Source: Imperialibacter roseus (GTDB taxonomy: Bacteria; Bacteroidota; Bacteroidia; Cytophagales; Cyclobacteriaceae). From it: a stretch of DNA of 64,000 bases. The stretch is from assembly GCF_032999765.1 (NCBI RefSeq), contig NZ_CP136051.1:1464417-1528416 (forward strand), read 5' to 3'. The notes beneath the pieces were generated by a model. The model was given only the letters and a program-made list of their open reading frames with translations, was not told the origin of the DNA and ran no database searches. Positions 14,751 through 23,992 of this stretch are shown in pieces. Position 1 is the first letter of the stretch. Every line of letters begins with the position of its first letter. The position numbers were made by a program, and so were the translations under genes.

Positions 14751-17189
14751 CTATTCCGTTCTCAACGAACTGGAGGGGTTCATGGCTGCGGCTTTAAAAG
14801 AATGCACACTCATGGTTAGCCAGGCAATTACGAAAGACAGCCCGCCGGCAAGAGCAAATACGCCAGCACCAATCGTTGTGCGGTAGGCGAAGTCCTGTAG
14901 CCAGGCGTCCATGGCAAACCACGCCAGGGGTACAGTGATCACAAAGGCAATCAACACCAGCTTCATGAATTCCTTGCTGAGAAGTAAAATAATGGAGCCA
15001 ATGGATGCGCCAAGCACTTTTCTGATGCCCACTTCTTTGGTACGCTGTTCGGCGGTAAAGGCCGCAAGACCAAACAAGCCGAGGCAGGCAATGAAGATAG
15101 CCAGTCCTGCAAAAATCCCGAATATCTCCCCGATTTTTTCTTCTGCCTTGTATTCAGCGTTGAATTCCTCATCGTAAAAAGCGTATTCAAAAGGTTGCCC
15201 AGGGGCAAACTCATCCCATTTACTGTGAAGGAAGCTAATGGCCTCTGCATATTCAATGGTATTCAGCTTGAAAGTAATTCTGCTGGTGCTTTCGCCCAGG
15301 AAGATGACAGCTGGTCTTATGTCAGTTTTTAGTGATTCAAAGTGAAAATCCTTCACCACTCCAATCACTTTGAATACTTTGATTCTCAGGTCCTCCGGGT
15401 CACTGTCGTCCCCATCGAAAGTGCCCAATTCCTGCCCAATAGGGTCGTCAGCTATTCCAAATTGCTTGGCAGTGGCTTCGTTGATAATCACTCCTGTCGA
15501 ATCTGCGCCAAAATCCTTTGAGAAGTTACGTCCTTCTAACAACTCCATACCCAGGGTCGGGATGTAGTCGTAGTCTACATAGAACATCGCCAGGGAAGTG
15601 GTGCTGTTGCTTTTGGGGTTTCTTCCTGGGAACATCGCACTATTGTTGCTGTTGGATCTGATTGGTAAAAAGCCACTAATTGATCCACTCTTGAAATAGC
15701 TGTTGGCAACAACTTCATTTTTGAAAGACTCTATTGACTTATCGAGCACGTAAGTGTTTTGCAGGACAATCAGCTGCTCACGATCGTAGCCCAGCTTCTT
15801 GGTTTGAATATAGTCAAGTTGATCGAAGACGATAAGTGTGCCAACCACCAGAAAGATAGAAATGGAGAATTGCAGCACCACCAGCACACTGCGAAGCGAG
15901 CCGCTCTTCATCCCAATGTTTAGCTTTCCTTTCAATACACTGGCCGGCTGGAAGGCGCTGAGAAAGAATGCCGGATAGCTGCCCGCTAACAAACCAACTA
16001 CTATAAGGATTGCCGCCAACGATACTGCTAATGTCGGCGTGGCAAGAATGCTTAGGCTGAATACTTTGCCGGTCAGCTCATTGAAGTAGGGCAAAGCAAC
16101 TGCCAGCAGTCCGATAGCAACCACAAAGGAGATGCCCGTGATAATTAATGATTCCAGGAGAAACTGGCTAATCAGGTTATGTCTGTAAGCTCCCATTACT
16201 TTTCTGACTCCCACTTCCTTGGCTCTGTTGGCTGAGCGGGCAGTAGCCAGGTTCATGAAATTGACACAAGCTATTATCAGTATGAATGCTGCAACCGCCG
16301 AAAAGATGTAGACATATTTAATGTCGCCCGGAGGGCCCAATTGGGCATCTACCTGCGAATAAAGGTGGATGTCGGTGACGGGGGTCATATAATAGCCGAT
16401 GTTATTACCGGCCTCAGCGAAGTCTTCCATAGAGGCGCCCATAAAGCGCTCCAGTTCCGGGCCAATGTATTTCTCTACCATCTCGGGGAACTTGGCTTCG
16501 AGGTTTTCCACCGAAGCACCTTCCGCCAGGCGGAAATAGGTCTGGAAGTTTTGGCTAAGCCAAATAGCATTTTTGGCCTCGTCAAGCGTTTCCATACTCG
16601 CAAGAATATCAAAGTGGAAATGAGTGTTTTGAGGCAAAGGTGCCATCACGCCGGTGATTTTATAATCCTGGTCGTTCGATATCTTAACCACTTTACCAAG
16701 CGCCTCTTCATCTCCAAAAAGCTTTTTGGAAAGGGCTTCAGTGATAACCAGAGTTTTCGGTTCTTTCAGTGCGGTGGCTGGGTCGCCTGATATCATGTTG
16801 ATGCCGAAGAAATCGAATACATTGGCGTCAACGTACGACACACTTTCTTCTTTGTATACATCCTCGCCGTATTTGACCAGAAAGTAGCCCCTTGTTCTGA
16901 ACCGTACATAGTCTTCCACTTCTGGAAAGTCTTCCTTCATTTGTGGGCCCTGAGCGGCACTGATCACGGCAATATTGAATTCGTTGCCTCCAAACCGGCC
17001 AGTCATGTCCATCCGGTACATCCTTTCCGCATGTGGCAGGTGCTTGTCGAAACTGAGTTCATCCTGCACAAAAAAGATGATTAGCAGAAAGGAGCATATG
17101 CCAATGGCAAGCCCCAGTATGTTGATGAGAGAGAAAAACTTGCTTCTTCGCAGCGAGCGAAAAGCAATGCGTAAGTAGTTGGTTAGCAT
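14751..17189 (-). CDS. MacB/FtsX-type ABC transporter permease
   Basis: The 812-aa protein has the same two-unit design as the permease at 7.2-9.7 kb: an N-terminal helix (FFSLINILGLAIGICSFLLI), a periplasmic MacB_PCD domain and central helices with RAKEVGVRKVMGAYRH. A second periplasmic domain and a C-terminal FtsX unit with RTKEVGIRKVLGASIGS follow. The two proteins are paralogues but clearly diverged. There is no ATPase gene next to it. It has its own terminator and a 167-bp upstream region. Export or signalling across the inner membrane powered by an ATPase in trans is the family expectation. Confidence 0.92.
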   Translation of the reverse strand: MLTNYLRIAFRSLRRSKFFSLINILGLAIGICSFLLIIFFVQDELSFDKHLPHAERMYRMDMTGRFGGNEFNIAVISAAQGPQMKEDFPEVEDYVRFRTRGYFLVKYGEDVYKEESVSYVDANVFDFFGINMISGDPATALKEPKTLVITEALSKKLFGDEEALGKVVKISNDQDYKITGVMAPLPQNTHFHFDILASMETLDEAKNAIWLSQNFQTYFRLAEGASVENLEAKFPEMVEKYIGPELERFMGASMEDFAEAGNNIGYYMTPVTDIHLYSQVDAQLGPPGDIKYVYIFSAVAAFILIIACVNFMNLATARSANRAKEVGVRKVMGAYRHNLISQFLLESLIITGISFVVAIGLLAVALPYFNELTGKVFSLSILATPTLAVSLAAILIVVGLLAGSYPAFFLSAFQPASVLKGKLNIGMKSGSLRSVLVVLQFSISIFLVVGTLIVFDQLDYIQTKKLGYDREQLIVLQNTYVLDKSIESFKNEVVANSYFKSGSISGFLPIRSNSNNSAMFPGRNPKSNSTTSLAMFYVDYDYIPTLGMELLEGRNFSKDFGADSTGVIINEATAKQFGIADDPIGQELGTFDGDDSDPEDLRIKVFKVIGVVKDFHFESLKTDIRPAVIFLGESTSRITFKLNTIEYAEAISFLHSKWDEFAPGQPFEYAFYDEEFNAEYKAEEKIGEIFGIFAGLAIFIACLGLFGLAAFTAEQRTKEVGIRKVLGASIGSIILLLSKEFMKLVLIAFVITVPLAWFAMDAWLQDFAYRTTIGAGVFALAGGLSFVIAWLTMSVHSFKAAAMNPSSSLRTE

Positions 17190-17356
17190 AGTAGTCCTAT
17201 TTTGAGTTTGATAACATCAACGGAAAAGGCTTTCAGTAGGTTGTATTGCAAGGTAGCTTTCTTTACCATTAAATTGTTTTGCATCTATTTGACAACATTG
17301 TTATTGCCGTGGTTACATGGCAGATGCAAAATCGTGATGAGGGGTTGCGTCTGTGG

Positions 17357-18079
17357 TTAATTGTCAATTATCCGCTGCGTGGTATCGGCTTTTTGGATCA
17401 GCAGGGAGTCGGGAGGGGTGGTGTCGGGGAGCACGGGTGTGTCGTAGTACACCGGGGGAGGAGTGGGGAGGTCGTCTTTACTTTTATTTGGGTCAACCAG
17501 TGCATCCTTTACTTTTCTTAAAACATTAAGAAAGTTAAATGACTGCGGGCCGGCCATGGCGGCACGTTGGTTCTCAGCGGCATCCATGCTGTATTTGCGG
17601 TAGTCGTAAATGAGCACCTGCTGCGTAAGTGCCGCCATGTTCTTTTCCACGTTTTTATATTCCTGGTCCGAGAGTTCGAGCGTCAGAATGGCCTGCTTGA
17701 ACTTTTCGATGGAAGCGGGAAGCACCGTAATATTGGCATTCTCCATCATGATGGTGTCTTTTTGGAGCATCAGCTTGGTTTCAAAAACGGGCGAAATTAA
17801 CCCCTTTGGGATAGTCAGTTGCTGCGTTTTGTAGCCAACATAAGAAACACTCACGGTGTCGGTGGTGCTCACACGCACCTTAAAAATACCTTTGAAGTCG
17901 GTAGTCGTAGCCCGCTCTTTCACCGCTATGTGAGCAAAAGGAAGGCCGGTATAACTTTCGTCTTCCAGTACCTGTCCAATTACCAGCACTGAATCGGCCG
18001 GGCTCGATTGTGCATAGCTATTGCCGTAAATCAAAACTGAAAAAAGAAGAGTAAGAATCAGGTTTCCCGATTGGCGCAT
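17357..18079 (-). CDS. Secreted carboxypeptidase-regulatory-like domain protein
   Basis: The 240-aa protein has a signal peptide (about residues 1-23, ending NSYAQ). A carboxypeptidase D regulatory-like domain follows (about 31-105) with VLEDESYTGLPFAHIAVK, TDFKGIFKVRVSTTDTVSVS and YVGYKTQQL. The C-terminal half is helical and charged, then Pro-rich (DLPTPPPVYYD, PDTTPPD). Such domains often begin TonB-dependent receptors but here no beta-barrel follows. It probably resides in the periplasm or on the surface; no enzymatic motif is seen. Confidence 0.82.
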   Translation of the reverse strand: MRQSGNLILTLLFSVLIYGNSYAQSSPADSVLVIGQVLEDESYTGLPFAHIAVKERATTTDFKGIFKVRVSTTDTVSVSYVGYKTQQLTIPKGLISPVFETKLMLQKDTIMMENANITVLPASIEKFKQAILTLELSDQEYKNVEKNMAALTQQVLIYDYRKYSMDAAENQRAAMAGPQSFNFLNVLRKVKDALVDPNKSKDDLPTPPPVYYDTPVLPDTTPPDSLLIQKADTTQRIIDN

Positions 18080-18157
18080 TGCAGGTTTTTTGAGAGCACG
18101 AAATTACGGTTCTCTATAAGAATGCCAAAACAGGTGAAATGGTTGTAACGACGCTAA

Positions 18158-19144
18158 TTATAAACGGATAAAAAGGTAGTATGTGTACGAAAAGAAGCAA
18201 AGGAGATATAGAAAGCCCTCAGCCCTGTCCAGCTTGTATTTTCCGAAAGTATACATAAAAACGAAGAGCATCATGGTGCCGCCCATTATTACATAAAGGT
18301 CAGTGTTGAGCACTGTGTCGAAAGTCAATGGACTATACCCGGAGCTCACAAGGCCCGAGGTTCCTAACACCAGTAATAAATTGAAAACATTGGAACCTAT
18401 GATGTTGCCTATGGCCAGATCTGACTTCTTATGCAGGGCAGCTACCACTGTAGTGGCTAACTCCGGCAGAGAGGTTCCCGCAGCAAGAATAGTGAGACCT
18501 ATCAATCTTTCGCTGACTTCAAAAAAGCGGGCCATTGCTACCGCATTGTCTACTATTAACTTTCCACCGAAAGTAAGGCCAACCAGCCCGCCAATAACCA
18601 TCAGCGTGGTCTTTACACTGGTGAAGACCACAATGTCTTCGTCTTCCTCCGAACTTTCTCCTTTCTTAAGGTTGAAGAAAATATAGAGCAGAAACATGGA
18701 AAACATGACCAATAGAATCACAGAGTCGACTATGCTAAGGATGTTTTCCTTTGCTCCAAAAAAGAGGACATCGTTGACGAGAACAAAGAAAACGAGCGTG
18801 GCCAGAAGAGAGTAGGGGATTTCTTTCCAGAGAGAGTTTTTTTGAACGGAGATAGGGTAAATGACGGCTGCCACGCCGAGAATAAGGAACATGTTAAAAA
18901 TATTGGAGCCGATAATGTTGCCAAATACCGCTCCATCGTAACCCTCCGTTCCTGATATGATATTCACGACCAACTCTGGGGCGGAGGTGCCCATAGCAAC
19001 TATGGTTAATCCAATTGCGATGTCTGAAACATGAAACCTTTTGGCAAGGGACGAGGCTCCGCTTACCAGAAAGTCTGCCCCCTTGATTAGGAGGATGAAT
19101 CCTACAATGACTAAAACAATGTTAATTAGTATTTCCACGGTCAA
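18158..19144 (-). CDS. CaCA-family sodium/calcium antiporter (YrbG-like)
   Basis: The 328-aa integral membrane protein has about ten hydrophobic segments and two inverted copies of the Na_Ca_ex unit. Each copy has its alpha-repeat: TIVAMGTSAPELVVNIISG followed by GNIIGSNIFN, and TILAAGTSLPELATTVVAA followed by GNIIGSNVFN. An acidic loop (GESSEEDEDIV) lies between. It exchanges calcium for sodium or protons at the inner membrane. No ATG is available near the N-terminus: the frame begins with TTG at 19144, and GTG two codons later is an alternative. Confidence 0.92.
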   Translation of the reverse strand: MTVEILINIVLVIVGFILLIKGADFLVSGASSLAKRFHVSDIAIGLTIVAMGTSAPELVVNIISGTEGYDGAVFGNIIGSNIFNMFLILGVAAVIYPISVQKNSLWKEIPYSLLATLVFFVLVNDVLFFGAKENILSIVDSVILLVMFSMFLLYIFFNLKKGESSEEDEDIVVFTSVKTTLMVIGGLVGLTFGGKLIVDNAVAMARFFEVSERLIGLTILAAGTSLPELATTVVAALHKKSDLAIGNIIGSNVFNLLLVLGTSGLVSSGYSPLTFDTVLNTDLYVIMGGTMMLFVFMYTFGKYKLDRAEGFLYLLCFFSYTYYLFIRL

Positions 19145-19269
19145 TAAGGTCGATAGTTCAAATAAGGTATACCAATATAAATATTTTTAGATTTAGTTAT
19201 ATAATACGGCAGGAAATCAGGGATGAATAGACCAGTATTATATTCAAAATTGCAAAAAGCGTACATAAG

Positions 19270-19295
19270 AAAGGCCCATGATTGCATGGGCCTTT
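19270..19295 (-). terminator. Terminator hairpin after phosphohexomutase gene
   Basis: aaaggcccatg (19270-19280) pairs perfectly with catgggccttt (19285-19295) over a 4-nt loop. It starts about 20 nt after the stop of the phosphohexomutase gene on the minus strand. Confidence 0.85.
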
Positions 19296-19316
19296 CAAGA
19301 AAAAGCGGGAAATCTG

Positions 19317-21050
19317 CTATTTCAATTTCATATCAGCGATGATGCCATCGATTCTTTTCATTAGAAGGCCTTCGGCATTTTTGAGCTCTTCTGCATTTTT
19401 CACCGGTGTGGTTACGCTAAAGTAGAATTTTATTTTTGGCTCTGTGCCTGAGGGCCTTGCGGAGATTTTGCTGCCATCTTCAGTGAAAAACTGCATCACA
19501 TCGGACTTAGGATAATCCAATTTGGAAGTTTTGCCTGTGACGAAGTCCCTTTCTTCCAGCAAAGTGTAATCTGCTAGTTTGAGCAGCTTGCTTCCATTGA
19601 TCGTTTTGGGTGGATTAGCTCTCAGGTCGTCCATCATTTGTTTGATTTCCTCCTGCCCTTTGATTCCCTTCTTGGTCAGTGAGATGAGGTGCTCCTTGTA
19701 GTAGCCGAATTTGAGGTACATTTCATTCAGCATTTGGAACAGGCTCATCCCTTTGTCTTTGGCAAAAGCGGTCATTTCTGCAATGAAAGCACAAGAGGCA
19801 ATGGCATCTTTGTCCCTCACAGCATCGCCTATCAGGTAGCCGTAGCTTTCCTCCCCACCGCCAATAAAGGTTTCCTTGCCTTCGAGCTCTCTGATCAAAG
19901 CAGCAATGAACTTAAAGCCAGTGAGTGTTTCGTAGCATTTTACTTTGTAGCCGTCGGCGATTTTGGCAATGAGGTCGGTGGTGACGATCGTTTTGACCAC
20001 AAACTGCTTGCCATCGAGTTTGCCGTTGTTTTTCCACTGCTCCAGCAGGTAATACACCAGCAGGGCACCTGTTTGGTTGCCATTGAGAAGTTGAAACTCT
20101 CCTTTGTCATTTTTCACCGCTATGCCCACTCTGTCTGCATCGGGGTCGGTTGCCATCACTAGGTCAGCGTCGATGGCCTTTGCTTTTTTCAAAGCTATGC
20201 TCATAGCCTCAGCTTCCTCAGGGTTGGGATACACCACTGTAGGGAAGTTGCCATCGGGCGTAGCTTGTTCGTCTACAATGGTCACGTTTTCAAATCCCAT
20301 TCTTTTCAGGATTTCAGGTACCAATGTAATGCCCGTGCCATGGATGGGCGAGAAGACTATTTTCAGATTCTTTTGCCTTTTGATGATATCAGGCGAAAGG
20401 CTTCCTGCTTTGATGGCTTCCAGATAAGGCTCGTCCACCTCTTTGCTTATTTTTTCAATGAGCGAGTTGTTTGGGGTGAACTTTACGTCGTCTATGCTCT
20501 TGATATTGCCTACTTCAGTAATGGTGTTCTTGTCGTGTGGTGCAATCATCTGCGCACCATCGTTCCAGTAGGCTTTGTAGCCGTTGTATTCTTTTGGGTT
20601 GTGAGAAGCTGTGATGACTACGCCGCTTTGGCAGCCAAGATGACGGATGGCAAAGGAAAGCTCGGGAGTGGGGCGGAGTGCGTCAAAAAAATACACTTTG
20701 AACCCATTGGCGGAAAACACGTCGGCCGTTGTTTGAGCAAAGAATGGGCTATTGTTCCGGCTGTCGTGAGCAATGGCTACTTTCACCTGTTTGCCAGGGT
20801 AAGTCTTTTTCAAATAGTTGGCCAGCCCCTGAGTGGCCATGCCTATGGTGTATTTGTTGATTCGGTTTGAGCCAGTCCCCATGATCCCACGAAGGCCACC
20901 GGTGCCAAACTCGAGATCTCTATAAAAGCATTCAACCAACTGGGATTTGTCGGTAGAAGCGATCATCGCCTCTACTTCTTTTCTGGCTGCGTCATCAAGG
21001 TTTTTGCTTGAGAGCCATTGCTTCGCTTTTATCAGGGCTTGCTGTTCCAT
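19317..21050 (-). CDS. Phospho-sugar mutase (phosphoglucomutase/phosphomannomutase)
   Basis: The 577-aa protein is an alpha-D-phosphohexomutase of the long PgcA/PGM2-like type. All four functional loops are visible: the phosphoserine loop VVITASHNPKEYNGYKAYW (about residues 145-163), the metal loop ATDPDADRVGIAV, the sugar-specificity loop FIGGGEESYGYLIGD and the phosphate loop ARPSGTEPKIKFYFS near the C-terminus. It moves the phosphate between C1 and C6 of glucose or mannose and so links central metabolism with polysaccharide precursors. It is divergent from the small acidic protein gene, with 186 bp between, and has its own terminator. Confidence 0.96.
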   Translation of the reverse strand: MEQQALIKAKQWLSSKNLDDAARKEVEAMIASTDKSQLVECFYRDLEFGTGGLRGIMGTGSNRINKYTIGMATQGLANYLKKTYPGKQVKVAIAHDSRNNSPFFAQTTADVFSANGFKVYFFDALRPTPELSFAIRHLGCQSGVVITASHNPKEYNGYKAYWNDGAQMIAPHDKNTITEVGNIKSIDDVKFTPNNSLIEKISKEVDEPYLEAIKAGSLSPDIIKRQKNLKIVFSPIHGTGITLVPEILKRMGFENVTIVDEQATPDGNFPTVVYPNPEEAEAMSIALKKAKAIDADLVMATDPDADRVGIAVKNDKGEFQLLNGNQTGALLVYYLLEQWKNNGKLDGKQFVVKTIVTTDLIAKIADGYKVKCYETLTGFKFIAALIRELEGKETFIGGGEESYGYLIGDAVRDKDAIASCAFIAEMTAFAKDKGMSLFQMLNEMYLKFGYYKEHLISLTKKGIKGQEEIKQMMDDLRANPPKTINGSKLLKLADYTLLEERDFVTGKTSKLDYPKSDVMQFFTEDGSKISARPSGTEPKIKFYFSVTTPVKNAEELKNAEGLLMKRIDGIIADMKLK

Positions 21051-21236
21051 AAATGTTCAGTTATTTTGAGAGGGGAATTTAGCAGATATGTTTTCAAGAC
21101 AAAAGGGTCTTCGGATTTCTTCAATAAAAATGAAGGCAATGCTAAAAATCTGAAGGCTTGCTTGAATCTTAAAGTAAGTATTCCAAAGTTTGTGCGCTTT
21201 AAACCTATTGAATAATCTCTTAAGAAAGCTTCGAAT

Positions 21237-21653
21237 ATGGATATCAATAAACTTGACAAGGCCCTCATTGATTTGGTAGAAACAAAGATTGCCTTGAGCG
21301 GACTTAGCTACGACGACCCAAAGTACGATGATCTGGAGGAGTTACTGCACGACCAGGAAGACGAGTTTGTTGACAATTACGGCGACTATATTGAGGAGGC
21401 GCTAAGAGATGTGCATGATGAATTCTGCCCCGATAGTGAGGTGTTGCTGCCAATAGCCTATCTGGCAAACGAATACATTAAGAAGGAATCGGACGGGAAG
21501 GTTACTTACACTACGCTGACTAATCAGGGTGTGCCGGTGGATATGGATGACTTTCCTGATAAGAAAACAAGGATTGTTCTGATTCCCGCCCCTACTCGCC
21601 TGGTGCTTATTGTTGATGCCCAAAATCAGCAGGTTGTGTGGAAAGCCGAGTAA
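21237..21653 (+). CDS. Conserved acidic protein of unknown function
   Basis: The 138-aa protein is very acidic in its first half (YDDPKYDDLEELLHDQEDEF, about residues 24-43) and largely helical there. The second half is predicted beta-rich (VTYTTLTNQGVPV, TRIVLIPAPTRLVLIVDA). It has no signal peptide, membrane segment or catalytic motif that I recognise. I believe similar proteins occur across Cytophagales, but that is from memory. It is transcribed divergently from the phosphohexomutase and is followed by an unrelated esterase 164 nt downstream. Confidence 0.8.
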   Translation: MDINKLDKALIDLVETKIALSGLSYDDPKYDDLEELLHDQEDEFVDNYGDYIEEALRDVHDEFCPDSEVLLPIAYLANEYIKKESDGKVTYTTLTNQGVPVDMDDFPDKKTRIVLIPAPTRLVLIVDAQNQQVVWKAE

Positions 21654-21817
21654 CCCGGGCTATTCCGCATTCTTTCAAACATTAAAATAACCGTTTCCTT
21701 CTGTGAGAAGGTTGTAGTATATTTTCTGTAGGTCATTCGCCCGAAAATGGCTATCATTATCTGATCAGGCACACACGTGCCCGGCTATTGTCAGATCATT
21801 TGTAAACCTACTTAATA

Positions 21818-22681
21818 ATGAAAAAACACCTTATTCTTGCCGCCTTTGTGTGCTTTGCAGGTAACCTGCTGGCCCAAACAGGCAAAGTTTTCGATAACCT
21901 TACAGTTACCAGTAAAATTTTGAAAAGCGAACGCAAGTTCGCTATCTATCTCCCACCAGACTATGAGACGTCGCAGCGCAGCTATCCGGTGCTTTACTTA
22001 TTGCATGGTGCTGGCGATGATCAAACTGGCTGGGTGCAGTTTGGCGAGGTGCTGCGAATTGCCGACAAGGCCATTCTGGATGGTACAGCCACAGCTATGA
22101 TCATTGTGATGCCCGACGCTGACACTGGCGTGAGGGGCTATTTCAATACCATCGACGGCAAGTGGAACTACGAGGACTTCTTTTTTCAGGAGTTAATGCC
22201 GCATGTGGAAAAAACCTATCGGATCAAAGCCGACAAGCGCTACAGAGCAGTGGCTGGCTTGTCCATGGGAGGCGGCGGCACCTTTATTTATGCGTTGCAC
22301 CATCCTGAATTATTTTCCTCTGCATGTCCTTTGAGTGCGAGCACAGGCCCGCTCACTCCTGAAGATGGTCGCCGGTGGTTGGAACGAAGTGGCACGGAAA
22401 ATCCGACCCAAGCGCAGTTGGAAGATTACTACAATAAGTTTGGTGTGAACAAGATCATTGACGGCATGGAGGCTGAAAAGCTGAAGTCCGTTAAGTGGTA
22501 TATTGACTGTGGCGACGATGACTTTTTGTATGAAGGCAACTCGCTTGTGCACATAGCGCTACGTAAGAAAGAAGTGCCTCATGAGTTCAGAATAAGAGAC
22601 GGTGGCCACAACTGGACCTACTGGCGAACAGCCTTGCCAACCGTGTTGTCTTTTGTATCAGATACCTTTCATCAGAAGTAA
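21818..22681 (+). CDS. Secreted esterase, alpha/beta hydrolase (FrmB/CE1-like)
   Basis: The 287-aa protein has a signal peptide (MKKHLILAAFVCFAGNLLAQ). An esterase-D-like domain follows with RSYPVLYLLHGAGDDQTGWV (oxyanion region), the nucleophile elbow AVAGLSMGGGGTF (Ser near residue 149), an acidic residue in WYIDCGDDDFL and the catalytic His in RDGGHNWTYW. This arrangement matches carbohydrate esterase family 1 and FrmB-like S-formylglutathione hydrolases. Secretion favours removal of acetyl or feruloyl groups from glycans. A strong terminator follows directly. Confidence 0.9.
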   Translation: MKKHLILAAFVCFAGNLLAQTGKVFDNLTVTSKILKSERKFAIYLPPDYETSQRSYPVLYLLHGAGDDQTGWVQFGEVLRIADKAILDGTATAMIIVMPDADTGVRGYFNTIDGKWNYEDFFFQELMPHVEKTYRIKADKRYRAVAGLSMGGGGTFIYALHHPELFSSACPLSASTGPLTPEDGRRWLERSGTENPTQAQLEDYYNKFGVNKIIDGMEAEKLKSVKWYIDCGDDDFLYEGNSLVHIALRKKEVPHEFRIRDGGHNWTYWRTALPTVLSFVSDTFHQK

Positions 22682-22686
22682 AAATA

Positions 22687-22712
22687 AAAGGGCGGTTGAA
22701 AGACCGCCCTTT
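22687..22712 (+). terminator. Terminator between convergent esterase and thioredoxin genes
   Basis: aaagggcggt (22687-22696) pairs perfectly with accgcccttt (22703-22712). It starts a few nucleotides after the esterase stop codon; the thioredoxin gene ends on the other strand at 22736, so the hairpin can serve both directions. Confidence 0.88.
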
Positions 22713-22735
22713 ATTATGTTGTTCATTTGAAAACC

Positions 22736-23038
22736 TTATGCATGCTCCCGAAAGAGCTTCTCAAGCTGATAGCCAGGCACCGCACCTGACTGCCGCCATT
22801 TAATCTGCCCCCCTTTGAAAAGGATAAAGGTCGGGACACCCGTTACCCGGTAGCTCTGGGCAGCCTTAGGGTTTTTGTCCACATCAATTTTGATGATCCT
22901 GGCCCTGTCTCCCAATTTGCGTTTCACATCATCCAGCACCGGTGCCATTGCTTTGCATGGCCCACACCAGCTGGCGGTGAAGTCAACCAATACAGGTTGC
23001 TCACTTTTTATCAATTCAGAAAATGATTGTTTGCCCAT
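22736..23038 (-). CDS. Thioredoxin
   Basis: The 100-aa protein is a single thioredoxin domain with the redox site [11 protein letters not shown] (about residues 24-34), the cis-Pro segment [14 protein letters not shown] and no signal peptide, so it works in the cytoplasm. It closes a minus-strand group (DUF2892, two rhodaneses, a Cys-rich membrane protein, thioredoxin); the preceding gene ends 4 nt upstream. In this setting it probably reduces persulfides formed by the rhodanese proteins, which is an inference from gene order. Confidence 0.93.
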   Translation of the reverse strand: MGKQSFSELIKSEQPVLVDFTASWCGPCKAMAPVLDDVKRKLGDRARIIKIDVDKNPKAAQSYRVTGVPTFILFKGGQIKWRQSGAVPGYQLEKLFREHA

Positions 23039-23042
23039 AATG

Positions 23043-23294
23043 TTATTTCACTTCCTCATAAACCGTTTCCTGATCAGGTAAGTTCTCCTTTTTTGAAGTT
23101 GTTGGTACTGCACAGCCACCTGCTCCACAACACCCTGTATTGGTGACAGCCTGAAACAAGAAAAGCGCAGCCAGAACACCCGACAATGCATCGGTTAGTT
23201 GAATAGCCTGGGCTGCCAGGAAAACTCCAAATCCAAGCCTGAGCCACCTCGCAAAATGCCATCCTGTTGTCACTAATTCGTAGATCTTTGTCAT
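23043..23294 (-). CDS. Small membrane protein with C-terminal cysteine cluster
   Basis: The 83-aa protein has two hydrophobic segments (about residues 15-33, [14 protein letters not shown], and 37-50, [14 protein letters not shown]). The motif [14 protein letters not shown] follows directly, with three Cys in a short Gly-rich loop, then a polar tail. It resembles the small DUF2892/YgaP-like membrane proteins that accompany rhodaneses. The cysteine loop could bind metal or carry sulfur. It is spaced 4 nt before thioredoxin and 94 nt after the 103-aa rhodanese gene. Confidence 0.8.
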   Translation of the reverse strand: MTKIYELVTTGWHFARWLRLGFGVFLAAQAIQLTDALSGVLAALFLFQAVTNTGCCGAGGCAVPTTSKKENLPDQETVYEEVK

Positions 23295-23388
23295 AGGTTC
23301 TGGAGAAAAACAAGGCTTGCAGGCGTATGAAGGAAGTGTTTAAACGACTGCTTTCCCGAACTGCAAGCTTACTTGTCTAACTGGGTAG

Positions 23389-23700
23389 TTATCTTAATTT
23401 GTTTTGAAGACTCATCCAGCCACCGCCATTGTGCACAGTGTAGCCTTTAGATTTAAGAAGGCTTTTGGCTGATCCGCTGCGCATGCCCGATGCGCAGCAG
23501 GTAATAATAGTCTTTTCTTTCTTCAGCTTTCCAAGGTTATTTCCCAGCACCTGAAGAGGGATGTTGATAGAACCCTTCACATGGCCACCAGCATATTCTC
23601 CTTTCGTGCGAACGTCCACTATCGTGGCGCCATCCTTCACCAGCTGCTTTAAATCAACAGATGGCCCCATGCCTAGCATGTTTTTTATTGCTTGAATCAT
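23389..23700 (-). CDS. Rhodanese-like domain protein
   Basis: The 103-aa single-domain rhodanese has GATIVDVRTKGEYAGGHVKG (about residues 24-43), SINIPLQVLG and the active-site loop TCCASGMRSGSAK, where the second Cys position matches the persulfide-forming residue. It moves sulfane sulfur between thiol acceptors in the cytoplasm. It follows a second rhodanese gene by 4 nt; the two are 40-50 percent alike by eye and probably a tandem duplication that diverged. Confidence 0.92.
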   Translation of the reverse strand: MIQAIKNMLGMGPSVDLKQLVKDGATIVDVRTKGEYAGGHVKGSINIPLQVLGNNLGKLKKEKTIITCCASGMRSGSAKSLLKSKGYTVHNGGGWMSLQNKLR

Positions 23701-23704
23701 ACGA

Positions 23705-23965
23705 TTAGCTGTTAACCATTTCCATGTTTACCTCAAGCCATGAACCGCCGTTAGAGCAGTCTATCCCCTGGGCTTTTAAGAAACCAGCCGCCTGACCACT
23801 TCTGTTGCCGCTAGCGCAGCAAAGAATGATTGGCTGAGCCATTTTCTTTATCTCCTGAACTTTTGAAGTGATGTCTTGTAATGGAATGTTGATTGATCCC
23901 TGTACGTGCCCACCCATGAATTCTCCTGGAGTACGCACGTCTATTACTGTTGCGTTCTTACTCAT
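23705..23965 (-). CDS. Rhodanese-like domain protein
   Basis: This 86-aa protein is a minimal rhodanese domain: VIDVRTPGEFMGGHVQG, SINIPLQDITSK and the active loop LCCASGNRSGQAAG. The N-terminus is shorter than in its neighbour, beginning almost at the first beta strand. Sulfurtransferase activity in the cytoplasm is the family function. It lies between a DUF2892 membrane protein gene 27 nt upstream and the 103-aa rhodanese 4 nt downstream. Confidence 0.9.
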   Translation of the reverse strand: MSKNATVIDVRTPGEFMGGHVQGSINIPLQDITSKVQEIKKMAQPIILCCASGNRSGQAAGFLKAQGIDCSNGGSWLEVNMEMVNS

Positions 23966-23992
23966 TTTAGATATAAAGTTTATTTGATAAGA

